The notes under the pieces: model-generated | Seen by the model: the letters and a program-made list of their open reading frames with translations, nothing else | Told to the model about the DNA's origin: nothing | Database searches by the model: none | Assembly: GCA_019828595.1 (NCBI GenBank) | Contig: JAHQRK010000010.1 | Coordinates: 1,798,001-1,862,000, forward strand | Direction of reading: 5' to 3' | Source: Aphanomyces cochlioides | Lineage: Eukaryota; Oomycota; Saprolegniomycetes; Saprolegniales; Verrucalvaceae | DNA: 64,000 nt | Program-made: the position numbers and the translations under genes | Part shown: piece by piece, positions 1-10,950 of the stretch | How the letters are laid out: every line of letters begins with the position of its first letter | Numbering within the stretch: position 1 is the first letter of the stretch

Positions 1-8
1 GGTGGGCC

Positions 9-599
9 TTGCCAGCACGACTCCTAGAGGTCCTACACCCACCCGATGCCTCCACGCTAGCCGACTATGAGCTCTATCGACCAAACAAGGCAAAGGAAGT
101 GCCGGTTGTGCGACGCGAATCAGTGCTGCCCACATTTGGCGATGATGAAGACGTTGTAGTGGTCACTTTCGACGGAGCAATCAAGATGAAGGAGAAGTTT
201 GGAAGTTATGGGTTCGTGATTTGGAGATTACCGCGCTGGGAAATCATTTGGGCTGAGAATGGTGTGTTTATGGAAGCTACGGTAAATTTGGCTGAATATC
301 ATGGTGTTATCGCAGCTTTGGAACGGGTTTCTTTGTTGGGTCTTGTTCGCCCGGTGGTGTTTGGTGATTCTAGGTTGGTTATACATCAGACGCTCGGGTG
401 GATGCAGAGTCGACAAGACCACCTGCTTGAATGTCTGCAGCAAGTGAAAGCATTGGAAAAGAAGATCATCGATGTGGAGTTTCACCACGTCCATCGCAAG
501 TGGAATGCTAAAGCCGACATGCTGGCCTCGATGGCCCTACAGGATCGAATTGGAAAGCGAATTGATGATGAGGCGACGTTGCAAAGTTTACAGAAGTAG
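9..599 (+). pseudogene. Gypsy pol fragment: RNase H domain
   Basis: An open frame of 196 codons with a type I RNase H fold. The acidic residues are recognisable: D in VVTFDGA near residue 55, E in LAEYHG near residue 97, D in FGDS near residue 119 and D in NAKAD near residue 169. The first 40 residues look like the tether between reverse transcriptase and RNase H. The enzyme would degrade the RNA strand of the RNA-DNA hybrid during reverse transcription. The frame ends at a TAG at 597-599, yet the same frame continues open into the integrase part at 648, so this is most simply a nonsense mutation in one polyprotein. The true start lies upstream of the window. Confidence 0.85.
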
Positions 600-647
600 A
601 ATCGCCTCCCTGAGCTCCTCCATCCATCCGGACGAACCCCGTCGATC

Positions 648-2346
648 ATGGCCTTTACTGGTGGCCCAAGCGAACAATTGGCAGCGTTGAGGTTGGACCG
701 TATTAGTCAATCGCAGGACAGAGAAAAACAAATCGCTGATATAAAGTGTTACCTGCGAGGCGAAATTGACTACTTGACGGAAGCTGAATGCCGCTCAATA
801 GCCAAGCGTGTCGGGGAATTCGAGATTGGAGAGCAGAATGCCCTCTATCGGGTCGACTGGACGACAAACCTAAGCCAGAAAGAGCAAATGAAGTGGCGAT
901 TGGTGATCCCTCGAGCCCTGGTACAGGTCGTGCTATTTCATTGCCACGACGATGCTCAAGGTGGGCACGTGAAATTTGGACGAACGTATGAGAACGCTCG
1001 TGCTCACTTCTATAGGAACACAATGCGTGCTGACATTAAATCATACGTAGCCAGCTGCTCGACTTGTAATACCGAGGCGCCACCACCGAATTTCTCTGCC
1101 ATTAGTCCAGGAAACTTGATCCCGAATGGTCCTATGGACGTTGTTTGCATGGATATTGCTACCGACATGCCGTGGAAACTCACAGCTGGTTGTCTTTGTT
1201 GACGTGTTCACTGGCTATATCATGGCTAAAGCCACGGCTGACAGGCAGTCACAGACAGTAGCAGCAGCATTCGAGGAAGCAGTCTTCCGTCGGTTTGGTG
1301 CATGTCGCGAGCTTCGGCACGATCGGGAGCCGTCATTCATGTATGACGAGTTTAAGCATTTCTGCACAATGCTTGGTCAGAAGCAGATGCCAACATTTGC
1401 TTATCGTCCTCAAGCAAATGGCACGGCCGAGAGAGCGATTCAGGTGATGGTCAGGTCGGTCAAGCACTATGTTCAAGACCCAAAACAGCGAGACTGGGAT
1501 GAATGGGCCGAAAGGTTAGTGTTCGCCATGAACACCTCGATCTCTGCCACCCGACGTGAGACACCATTCTTCTTGATGCATGGGTGGGATCCGCATACAA
1601 CGATCACAGCAAGCTTACCCACGGTCAAGACGGAAGTGGAGCAAGAAGCATATCGATGGAGGTTGCAAGTGCACCAACATCAGGTCTACTGCAACGCCTT
1701 GGTAAGAGACTTGGTGGCAGCTACGATTGCTGAACGAGCCCGTCGTCACAATGAGCGATTACCCCCCAACGCGGATAGACGTATCCAAGTGGGGGACGCT
1801 GTTTGGTTATACATTGACCAGGTAAAGCCAGGCGTCAAGGTGAAACTCGCCCACAGATGGCATGGTCCCTTCCGCGTATTGTCACGACCGAATGATTACT
1901 CTAGCGAGCTTGAGCTCAAGGTGCAGCACACTGGCAAGAACTACCGCTTCCATGCAGTAGTCCATGACTCGCGCTTGAAACCGCGAAGTGAATTTCTGCT
2001 GCGCCCCGTGGATATACTGGAGAATGTACCGCCGGTGGATCTCGATGCCGAGTTGACACTACCAGATGATTCTTTTGTCGGTGGTCGACCAGACCGTGAC
2101 GAGGTGCTCCGTGGAAGGCCTGGAATCATTACCGTGAGAAATGTGCGCCATCGGCGTGGCACGAAGGAATACGAAGTGCAATTCACCATCGGTGGTCCGT
2201 GGAAATGGGAAGCCCTGATCAATATACCCCCAACAGAGTTGATTTACGATTTTGAAAGAGTGAGGTTGGGATTTGATCGTTTGGCGATGATGGTACAAGA
2301 TGAGTTGCATGCAGAAGAAGAGGAAACGAAGGCGGAAGAGAATTAA
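648..2346 (+). pseudogene. Gypsy integrase with chromodomain, frameshifted
   Basis: The first part (648-1202) holds the HHCC zinc-binding domain: an H in ALVQVVLFHCH, GGH, then CSTC. The first catalytic Asp lies in VVCMDIA near 1148. The frame is then lost, and the integrase core resumes in another frame from about 1180 (VDVFTGYIMAK). The second Asp is in RHDREPSF and the Glu in QANGTAERAI. A GPY/F-like module (LAHRWHGPFRVL) and a C-terminal chromodomain-like stretch (KEYEVQFTIGG, then W) follow to the stop at 2346. The domain would direct integration, and the chromodomain would target chromatin. All catalytic residues survive, so decay looks recent. Alternative: programmed frameshifting, which is unlikely inside the integrase core. 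Confidence 0.85.
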
Positions 2347-2478
2347 GTGATGCGTGCAGCTCATATGGTGTGGTTCGAATGTGATTGTGGAATGGAATGG
2401 AAATTGGTTATTTTGTGTATTGCATATGAAGAAAATTGCGTGTTATGCCGACAGAAGTCATGAAAATTTGAACTCTAC

Positions 2479-3260
2479 CTAGATGAGCATTGGCTTGATC
2501 TCTACGGCAGACGACTTGGGTGGGCTGTTGATTGGCTTGTGTTTGGCTTTACGTTTACCCTTGGAGTTTGGTGGAGTCCCATGGTTGGTTTGAAGCTCGC
2601 GCTTGGTTTTTCGACCAGGTGGTTTGGGCACTTCCGGATGGTACTTGACGACGCGCTCTCGAAGTGTGCCAGGCTTGGGCACTGGCAACCACCAATTGTG
2701 GTGATGACAAGTTGCCATGGCACTTTTGCACCGCACGCCGCCGTTTTTGGTCGTTACCCAGCGGCACTGTTCAGGGTGGGATCCGCTCTGGTAGTTCGGG
2801 CACTGGTCTCTTAGCATTTGACAACGATCGCTAATGGGATACAGGTGGTCGCAGAGGCCAGCCTTGAATGCAGTGCGGTATCCTCTAGACTCTTGAGTAC
2901 CGACAACCTGTGTACTCTCGAAGTACTTAGTGTATCGAGATTGGCGGCCGTCTGTTGACGAGTCATCGGAGGAAGCGTCGTTCGCTTGCTGGTTCCCCTC
3001 ATCTGGCATGTCAAAGTCAGAATCTTGAGGGTCACTGTTGTCTTCAGACGACGAGAGAATTGAGATGAAGGAAGAGGAGCAGTGTCGAATGGAGAAGACG
3101 TGTCGAAAAACTGTGGTGCGAACAGGGATGGTTTGCTTGTCTTGTCCTTGTGGCGTATAGCTTGAGGCTTGCCTTCAAGATTGGGAGCTCGCTTGGGCTC
3201 AAGGTCGGAAGAGTCACTTGCCATGGATGATCGAGTGCGAGGCCCTCTTGTGGCCATCAC
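2479..3260 (-). pseudogene. Hypothetical acidic, Cys/His-containing protein gene, frame broken
   Basis: Two overlapping frames on the minus strand appear to be one gene. The upstream part (3260 to about 3050) is Ser/Pro/Lys-rich. The downstream part (from about 3060 to 2479) starts with an acidic Ser/Asp run (SSEDNSDPQDSDFD) and continues to a stretch of spaced Cys and His residues around CDHLYPISDRC, CPNY, CRW, CKSAM and CHHH. It ends in a Lys/Pro-rich tail. A single-base shift or an unrecognised intron near 3050 would join them. I do not recognise the family. The Cys/His spacing suggests metal binding, which is inference only. It may belong to the adjacent retroelement, since it lies tail to tail with its pol. 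Confidence 0.35.
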
Positions 3261-4778
3261 TGGTCAAGCTGAATTGTCGTCTGAAGGAAAATGGTTTGTC
3301 ATGGTGGAGAAATCGAACAACTAGCATGGTCCAGTGAAACCGTCCAACGCATGCAAGTTGCTGCAACCTAGGGTGGCTGTCGTTCACGTCGTTGACGTCA
3401 CAATGCGCCAGGGGTGGCTTGTGAGGAAGCTGGCTAATTTGACCGATTGTCGCGAGAAAAGTGAAGCTGTCATGAAGACCAGGCCGACCGCGAGGGAACA
3501 GTTATGCAAGTCCAAATGAGGACGAGTGATAGCGGATCGCAATTCACCATTGGCTCGTCCATGTTGAGAAGTCTACCTACCCTATGGCACTGCTGTGTGG
3601 GCCCTGTGGCAATCTATCCCGAGCATGCGTGTCGACGGTGGGCGATCATCTCGCCAAGCGAGGCGGCAGATATGGAGGAGACGCTCAATGCCGGGCGTTT
3701 CATCAACTTGATCATGGCTGCCCTGAAGCTGCCCACATCCAAGGTTGGCCTGAAGTCAAGGTGGGCAGGATCCAAGCCCCATGGTTGCTGAAGCGCAAGG
3801 AGCCGGTACCAATGTAGCGTGCCGTGTGTGGAACCACGGAGCAATGTACTACCAAGCACTTGAGTCATACGCCAGCACCGTACAGACGATCAACCCAACG
3901 CAAGCCCTCGTGCACCGAAACGACGGCCACTTTCGTACTCATTGAGTACTGCTTGTACGACCGTACGATGACACGGACGGACCATATTTGTCGTGGCAAG
4001 GGGATCAGAAGTGACGCCAACCAATGGTTAGCCGAAGGTGGTGGAAAAAGCAACAGAAAGTGTATCGTTCGTCGAGCAAGAATACGAAGGCAATTGTGAG
4101 TATCAGCATCGAGGATGGAGCTAGAGCTTAAGGAAATAACATGACTCCGGGTTTTGTGGCTGAAGCTGTACTTCGTCGTAGCGACCATGTGCTCTCTGAT
4201 GGGGCTGAGCCTGTAGTTCGTCGGTCAGTGTTGTGCTCCCGGTGAGTCCGTCGCCGGGCAAGACAGCAGGAAGGAGTTGTGGGATCTGTCGAAAAACCTC
4301 ACGGAGCATGACCTATTTATTCAGTTTCCAATTTGCTCCCACAAGCGCAGCGTTCGCGTGAGTGGTCGAGTCCAAAACCCCCCCTTGTTCATACAAGTCG
4401 ATCTCAGTCGGGACAACACCCCGCCATCGTGCGTTACCAGTAGCCTTTCAACCTACTGGCCGTGTCTACCATCCGCTTCTTTTGTTGGAGCAGTACCATT
4501 GACTACCCCGCGTAGAAGATCCAGCTGCCCTTCTAACCTTCGCCCCACCCCCCTCTTTTCTCTTTTCTTGCGGCCACAGCGGGCTTTTCCTTAGCTCGCT
4601 CTCCCACACATGTGCTGCAGTGTTGGCTTGAACTATGAATTTGCGACGGGCAGCCGCATATGGACTCTGCTGAGCTTCTCGCATTGACTTATATGGCGAT
4701 TGAAGTGTCCCATCAATTTCTTATGAGTTCGATAACAATTTTTTGTTAGCTTTTCTATGGACTTTTTCTCTTCTCTGC
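3261..4778. other. Stretch without a supported gene; possible retroelement remains
   Basis: Only short open frames occur and none resembles a family I know. A pyrimidine-rich block at about 4500-4620 (CTTCTAACCTTCGCCCC, then TTTTCTTGCGGC) resembles a block at about 35205-35245. Both are followed by a short tract ending in a CCCACA motif. This shared segment may be an LTR or untranslated-region remnant of one retroelement family, but I cannot define its ends. Confidence 0.3.
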
Positions 4779-4958
4779 GAAATTAAATGCACGTGATACG
4801 AAATATAAGCTAAAAAATATGAAATTAAATGCAAGAGGTATGAAATATAATGCAAGTCATGCGAAATATAAATCGATTTTCGTCGCGGGCCACGAAATTA
4901 AATGCAAGTCATACGAAATATATTGCAAGTCATACGAAATATATCGCAAGTTAAGCGA
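4779..4958 (+). repeat. Imperfect tandem repeat, about 20-21 bp period, AT-rich
   Basis: The words GAAATTAAATGCAAGTCATAC and GAAATATA.TGCAAGTCATAC recur about seven times with drift. The clearest three consecutive units lie at 4894-4956. The repeat interrupts itself once at about 4870-4893 with a GC-richer insert. It is not a CRISPR: units are contiguous, without spacers. It is probably a minisatellite in noncoding DNA. Confidence 0.75.
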
Positions 4959-4959
4959 A

Positions 4960-6101
4960 CTAAACCGGCAAATGGTGTAGTACTCGTAATTTGTGTGGAA
5001 TTGAAATATAACGTTATAACTGAATTTTCACTATCAAAATTAAAATTTTCAATGATTTTCCAGACCAACCAAATCATCTCTTGTGTCTGTGAAAACAAGA
5101 CAATAGACAAACGAACTCAAGATACACTGTGTAGAGTAGTTTCAACTCCTGAAGCTCTGATCGCACTATTTAAATGCAAGGTGAAAGTGTTCCTACTGCC
5201 GCAGTTTGTAATTTGGATCATAAGTAATTATGATTGGTTAAAAATATTCACATTTTACCTAATCGAACATGGTCTTGATAGTGCACCCCTGTCAAAACAC
5301 GACATTGGGGTACACTCCTACTTTGCACTACCATGAGACTGAGACTTGAGTCCGAGTGCGTTCTTTGCCCGTTGAGAACGTGAATATTGAGCCAAGTGGA
5401 TGGAGGAAATGACCTGTGTGGTTGATAAAGCAAGATCGCCCACACATTACACCTTATGGCCAGAGTCGTAAACGACCAATAATGGCCGATTTTACCAATG
5501 GTAGCCGATTTTATATTCAAATTTGATTGGGTAATTCTTGGACTGATAAAACTGCCAGCAACTCATAACCTTTGATAATTTATACAAAGCATGTCATACC
5601 GTACTGCAGTGAGACTCATCGTTCTGTAAATGACACATACCTCTCAAAAATTATATCCTTTCATCATGTTTATTTGGTCTGGACCTAACCCTACAAGAAT
5701 GAAACTGTCACATCAAGTATACAAATTCCAAGTCATAAAATCGGCCACCATTGGTTGTTCTTGAATTAACCAATGGGTCAACTTTGACTTCACTCTATCT
5801 AAACACTCTTCGATTTCAATACCTCTCATGTATGATACTGGTTTCTCCTGCATCTCCTCTTTCACGAGGTACCTCCAGATTTTCGATATTCGTTATGGAA
5901 GGTGAGATACGACAGGAATTTCGGACACTATGAAAAAATCGACCAAGATGCAAATAAGACAACTGTGGTGCTGGCAAGCCTTGGTTCAATTGAAACCAAC
6001 CGTGGAAAACTCATGCAGCTCCAATCTCTCTCAGTGAATGTGGTCAAAGCCCCAGATAGCAGCGAAGCCATGACCGTTAGCGTTACTGATTTGAAATATT
6101 A
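4960..6101. other. AT-rich stretch without a supported gene
   Basis: Short open frames on both strands have no recognisable domains or family motifs. The only structure I see is the 21-bp inverted repeat pair reported separately (5494-5514 and 5735-5755). Confidence 0.4.
5494..5755. repeat. Inverted repeat pair, possible small MITE
   Basis: ACCAATGGTAGCCGATTTTA at 5494 is the reverse complement, with one mismatch over 21 bp, of the sequence at 5735-5755. The arms are about 220 bp apart and the interior is AT-rich. The arrangement fits a miniature inverted-repeat element or its relic. I did not find a clear target-site duplication, so the boundaries are uncertain. Confidence 0.4.
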
Positions 6102-6224
6102 TACTATTAATAGTAACGTATTTTACTGTTGAAGAAAATATATTAATTTTAAAATTAGGATAACAGTAAAATACTTTACTATTAATAGTATAATATATTA
6201 TTAATAGTAACGTATTTTACTGTT
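6102..6224. repeat. AT-rich palindromic element with a third direct copy
   Basis: A 29-bp word beginning TACTATTAATAGTAACGTAT at 6102-6130 is repeated inverted at 6162-6190 with one mismatch, and directly again at about 6197-6224. The core ACTATTAATAGT is itself a palindrome. The two arms could form a long hairpin. Related TTAATAGTA words occur near 63368. This may be a foldback/MITE relic. Confidence 0.6.
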
Positions 6225-7468
6225 AGTACGGATCCGAAAATTCATAACGTAACGTAATACCATATTACGTTTTGAAACGTTATTCTAATGTAGCAGGCGC
6301 AATGCCTTCTTATATATTATATTGATTGATGGTGAGCCAAAATCTATTCACAAGATGAAGTCCATGTGTGGACTGAGTGATCTCTGTTGATGTAGGCGAG
6401 TTGCTGGATGCCAAACGTGATCATGATGACTTCGTTAACTGTGTAGTTATAATATAACTACACAATGAACGGCGTCAGAGTGGACAACTTAAGTGTGATG
6501 AAGTAGGATTGCTTTCTGCACGCAATATTGGGCTATCTGCCCTAATGCGCTTTCGACACCATGGAGAAGTTTGGGTGTATTGCACATGTACAGGACGAAG
6601 TGTGCTGTCATTCATTTATGGACAAGAACTAAATCAGCAGCTTTAAATTACTGGGTAGTATATAACCTTTCCTTGATTATTACAGAATGCTCGATAACAT
6701 GATACTACAAACTCTATTGCATCACTTTATATAAGCTAGTCTATGATTAGTGGGGCGTCTAGCTTGCTGGGGAATTAAGAGACTGGGTTGCAGGTGGTGA
6801 AAAGCATTATTAGGTTTTCTTAGCAAGTCGTCTTTTTGGCCAAGCGTCATCATCACCCCTGAGCGCACACGATGTACGGCAGTCGAGGCTGTATGCATTT
6901 TACTCCGACGTCTAGCCGTCCTTGATCGTTGGATTGACGTCATCGACATGTTCGGCCGATCAATCACTGCGATGTCCAATATATTTCTTTTCACGATCGA
7001 CCATCTACACTGCCGCTACAAACATATTTTATACTTGGATCGTGACCGAATCGCCCTACAACTTGACGCGTTTAGCTTGCCCCCCCACCCGTCCGACAAA
7101 TAGTGCTACTCAAAGGTCAGTTTACAATGGCCACAAGAGAAAACATGCCTCAAAATTCCAAACGCTTGTCTCGTAGGAACTAATACGAACCACCTCTTTC
7201 AAAAGAGCTTCGTCCATTTCTTCGGTCCATACTACTTGCTTCTTGTTCTTGACTTCCATCGGCAGAATCACAAGTTTTTGACGACTTGGCTGATCAAAGT
7301 CAGTTCGGAGAATGAAATTTACAGCTTGCAAGTGGCAAATTCCCGACTTCATCGAATTTCGAATCATGTGTAATCCGAAGTTTATAGTCGTAAATTCAAA
7401 TTCACGACTTGCTAAAACGCTCTATTTTAGCCTCATGTTACCACTTAAATCCATTAAAATTATAAAAT
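6225..7468. other. Spacer without a supported gene
   Basis: Scattered short frames, none with a recognisable domain. The stretch runs up to the TAA target duplication of the Harbinger element. A TAACGTAACGTAATA-rich word at 6246-6285 is echoed on the other side of that element at 10225-10365. Confidence 0.4.
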
Positions 7469-7471
7469 TAA

Positions 7472-7512
7472 GAGCGCGTTCGGTGGCCACGAAATAATAT
7501 GATATTTTTAAA
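7472..7512 (+). repeat. Left terminal inverted repeat of the Harbinger element
   Basis: It begins GAGCGCGTTCGGTGGCCACG and continues into ATGATATTTT. It matches the inverted right end at 10172-10212 with a few mismatches and is preceded by TAA. Confidence 0.88.
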
Positions 7513-7689
7513 ATATCACGAAAAAAATCGATATCATGATATTGGGTTTCGTATACAGCGTTCGGTTGTCATCATTATATCATGAACTTTCAGAAAAATA
7601 TCATAATATTATCGTGAAAAAAATATACACCTCTGACCCTGTATATTTATATTGGAATATCGTTGAAGGTGCTTTGTGGTCGGGCCTGA

Positions 7690-9043
7690 ATGGCACTCGA
7701 GTCTCAAGGAAGGGTGGATCTGTGTGATAGGTCCACCGACAAGCAAAAAGACAAGCACCGTCGTCGACGCTCGTTCATACTATTGATTACCAGTTGGTAC
7801 ACAACGACGCACTTATGCTACGAAGCGTGTCGAACGTCGGCGTTGACTGGCCCAGCATACGTACATGAGATTCTAGAGCTCACAGCCAACCGAACACGAG
7901 TCCAGGAGTCACTACGTATGGATCGCTTTGTATTTAACGCTTCGCTCGCGATGCTTGAGAATCGTGGCGGCTTGAAATCGTCGCGTGGCGTTTGCAGCCG
8001 TGAAAAGATGGTAGTATTTCTATATATCGTTGGGCAGGGGGCAAGCAATAGAAACGCTCAGGAGCGCTTTCAGCATTCAGGAGATACAATATCAAGGTAT
8101 TCATGAATAGATATATAGTTGACACTTTATGATGCTTGTTTATAGAGTATTCCATCAAGTTTTGAATGCAATTTTGATGTGCGCACCATTGATAATGAAG
8201 ACCCCGTCATCTACGTCATGCCCCAAAGAAATCAAATCAAATCCCAAGTGGTACCCTTTCTTCAAAGACTGTATTGGAGCCTTAGACGGCACTCATATTC
8301 CAGCATACATCCCAATCAAAGACCAAAAGCCATATCGGAACAGAAAAGGCTTTCTGAGCCAGAACGTTTTGGGTGTATGCTCATTCGATTTGCTATTCTA
8401 CTACGTTCTTGCGGGATGGGAAGGCTCTGCGTCGGACGGTGCCGTATTGGAACATGCTCTACGCAACGGTCTAGAAATACCCGATGGTAAGTATTTTCTT
8501 GGTGATGCTGGCTATGCCTTGACCCGCCAATGCATGACGCCATATCGAGGTGTCCGATATCATCTACGAGAGTGGACAAAGTGTAGCAACAGGTATATTT
8601 GTTCCTACAATTATACTTACACTAGACTAGACAACGCAATCCTCGAGAGCTGTACAATCTGCGTCACGCTCAACTACGTAATGCAATTGAACGTACTTTC
8701 GGCATCCTGAAAAAGAGACTTCCCATTTTGAGGTACTCATATTCGATGTGAAGGCAAATGCTATACTGTAAACGCTAGATTGGCTCCTGAATATGCAATT
8801 GAGCAACAAGTACAACTTGTTCAGGCATTGGCATTGCTGCACAACTTCATTCGTACAACGAGTGGCGATGACATGATTACACAACAATATGATGCCGATG
8901 TTGCTGCATGTCGACGGCCTCCTAGGCCATGCCGCAAGGCTACTGAAACCCATGGAGACGAATATCCTTTGGCTAAACAGCAGCGCGATGACATTGCAGA
9001 CGCCATGTGGGCTCAGTATAGAAACACATTAGCTAGTCGTTGA
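7690..9043 (+). CDS. PIF/Harbinger transposase (DDE superfamily), four exons
   Basis: Joining 7690-8096, 8146-8592, 8631-8732 and 8779-9043 gives a continuous 406-residue protein. The introns are 49, 38 and 46 bp, all GT-AG and all in the same codon phase. The N-terminal half has the typical RMDRFVFN.....L region. The catalytic triad is visible as D in GALDGTH, D in FLGDAGYAL and E in RNAIERTFGILKKR. The last motif appears only after splicing, with RELYNLRHAQLRNAIE spanning exon 3. The tail ALALLHNFIR is also typical. It would cut and paste the surrounding element, normally with the Myb/SANT protein encoded next door. No inactivating change is seen. The start at ATG 7690 is plausible but a later Met is possible. 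Confidence 0.92.
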
Positions 9044-9102
9044 AACTATTCTAAGTCAATGAATACAGCTGAGTTGCATTGAGTTATAACCACACTATCT
9101 AG

Positions 9103-10002
9103 TCACTGTATACTTCTAAGTTGTCGCTTTAGCCAGGCATCACGAGAGCCACCCTGTGGCAATAGAAGAAACAGTTCAGCCTTTGAAGCGTCCATCCTTA
9201 CATCGTACGCTGCTGCCATATCCTCATCGTTGATAAACAGCGAGTATTCAATATTGAGCAACTGTATCGCTCTTGAAGACTCCACACTTAGAGCTGAGAC
9301 TTTTGGAGCACCTGACTCTCGCTCCAAACGGACCAATTCTTCTATCGAGCGTGCTATTGCAAATCCGGGCGATCTACGTTCACGGAGAGGTGGAATGTCC
9401 ACCGCCTTCCGTTTTTTGGCGTTTCGTCCGCACTTGATATATCTTGGAATTGTCATCACTAGCACTTTCAAGTGGCATTTGGTATGTTGAATGTTCTTGT
9501 TCATCGCCGACACAAGAACCACCGACACCAGAGGCAAGTATATATGTAGCCATGCTGCCTTTGAAGATATATGCCAATCCACTTTGATGTTCAAGCCGAT
9601 TAAGTTGCATATTTGTGAGTTTTGCTTGAATTGGTTTTGGCTTCGCAGCGATTCGTTCAGCCCAAACAGACTCAGGAGCGGTGGGCTTCATTTCATCGGG
9701 ATCCCAACCGAAACCACTATCATTCTTGAGCGATGTAAAGAGCTTCCAGTCAGATTTGAGCTATGATAGGTTATTCAATTCATCAATAGTATGATTACCT
9801 GATTGTATCGTGTCTTGAGCTTCTCTTTGTCCCAAGAGCAAGCGAAACGATTGTTGAATTTCGTGAGAATGGTCATCCAAGCCTCCTTTTTGAAGCCAGA
9901 ATCGGATTGCTTTCCAGCGTCCTTTTGACGAATAAGAAGTTTGATGAGGTATGCGTCTTTCTCGGTGTCCCATTTTGCTCTACCACTGCCAGTCTTTTGC
10001 AT
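9103..10002 (-). pseudogene. Harbinger Myb/SANT-like DNA-binding partner gene, one frameshift
   Basis: Exon 1 (10002-9799) encodes GRAKWDTEKDAYLIKLLI..., then W and F/NNRF...W spacing typical of Myb/SANT-like domains. A 38-bp intron (9761-9798) is followed by the FTSLKNDSGFGWDPDE and APESVWAERIAAKP motifs seen in transposon-borne SANT proteins. At about 9400-9425, in an A-rich run, the frame shifts. The original frame stops shortly after, while the next frame continues to a stop at 9103 with an Arg-rich stretch and a C-terminal helix region. The protein would bind element DNA and help bring in the transposase. The single-base slip in a homopolymer could be a real lesion or a sequencing error. 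The Met at 10002 fits the family better than the one at 10095. Confidence 0.8.
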
Positions 10003-10171
10003 GATGTTCCAGTACTGAAGTGATGCTGTTGAAACCACACAATCATAACCGGTTAGCGAGCGTATGAACCGGCACGGATGAAAATTTGAATGCAAACCGA
10101 ACGCGCTTGATATAAAACGATATCTGTGAAATAATGATAATTTGCTTGAATCAAATATAGCAATTTCATGA

Positions 10172-10212
10172 TATGAAATATCACAATATTTCGTTGATCA
10201 CCGAACGAGCTC
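10172..10212 (-). repeat. Right terminal inverted repeat of the Harbinger element
   Basis: Reading inward on the minus strand it begins GAGCTCGTTCGGTGATCAAC and continues into TGATATTTCA. It is followed outside by TAA at 10213-10215, the same triplet that precedes the left end. Confidence 0.88.
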
Positions 10213-10215
10213 TAA

Positions 10216-10950
10216 TTGCTAAATATACCTTATAACGTAAAACGGTATTACGGTAAAAAATAACGTATGTAATGAAGTACGTTATAATTATATCGTATCG
10301 TAATACGATTCGAGATAACGTAACGTAATACTGTACATTACGGTATTTAACGTAACGTATAACAACTCTGCTTATGGCGCCCTTAGTTTCGAAGAGAATA
10401 GCATGGGTGATGTATAGCTCTAGCTTTGTCAAGTTTCATCAATGGTACTAGTAAGAGACTTGTCTGGCGTATACTGGAGTTCAGTCGCCAAGCACTGCGC
10501 ATTGTGAACGTGTTGTACGTCATTTGATGGGTTGTCGCGGGGGGACACGCAACCAACGGGGGGAAGCAGTCAAATGAATTGACCGAAGTCTTCAAGTCCA
10601 TAACATCAGTCTCCCTTGTATTTCTCGTTCGCGCCTGTGCTTGCCAAAGTGCCGATTTCCCTCATGGCACACATTGATTGCCTGGGGGTAAAATACTCAT
10701 CGTACACACCAAAGACGAGCAACTTACCACGAGACAGCGGTGGAGCAACTGAAAGCCCCAACTATCACGTCATTGTTCTCTTTGCTAACACTGCAACAGG
10801 ACATACTTTTAATGCGATGGAAGGAGGGAGCATTCGCCACGACAACGACGACGGCACTGAAATCCGCAATAGATGTCGAGAATTGACAAATCGCACTGTC
10901 TTGAATTAACATCGTCAGGTCAAGTCTAAATTTAAACTTGGGACAACAGA
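10216..10950. other. Spacer between the Harbinger element and the gene cluster
   Basis: 10225-10365 is a low-complexity run of TAACGTAACGTA and GTATTACGG words with inverted symmetry, possibly another decayed inverted-repeat element. The rest has no supported gene. It would contain the promoter of the pseudogene starting at 10951. Confidence 0.4.

Larger units (their letters stand above)
1..2346 (+). mobile_element. Ty3/Gypsy LTR retrotransposon, 3' part of pol, degenerate
   Basis: The window opens inside a Gypsy-type pol gene. In order I see an RNase H domain, an integrase zinc finger, an integrase catalytic core, a GPY/F-like stretch and a chromodomain-like tail, which is the order expected for a chromovirus-like Gypsy element. 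Gag, protease and reverse transcriptase would lie to the left of the window. The coding frame is broken twice: by an in-frame TAG at 597-599 and by a frameshift near 1130-1200. No terminal repeat pair can be defined because the 5' end is missing. A 3' LTR may follow 2346, but I cannot delimit it. Confidence 0.85.
7472..10212 (+). mobile_element. PIF/Harbinger DNA transposon, apparently full length (2741 bp)
   Basis: The left end begins GAGCGCGTTCGGTGGCCACG. The reverse complement of the right end begins GAGCTCGTTCGGTGATCAAC. The similarity continues for about 40 bp through GAAATA.T.TGATATTT. Immediately outside both ends stands TAA (7469-7471 and 10213-10215), which fits the 3-bp TTA/TAA target duplication characteristic of PIF/Harbinger elements. 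Inside are two convergent genes, a DDE transposase and a Myb/SANT-like gene, the standard gene pair of this superfamily. The transposase frame is open after removing three short introns, while the partner gene shows one frameshift. The element could be active or recently active if an intact partner exists elsewhere. Confidence 0.93.

Noticed and set aside
4779..4958. CRISPR-like array
   Set aside because: The repeat units are adjacent and drifted, with no unique spacers, and the context is eukaryotic.
10616..10909. Small plus-strand frame upstream of the first type A copy
   Set aside because: No family motif; it lies in the presumed promoter region of the pseudogene.
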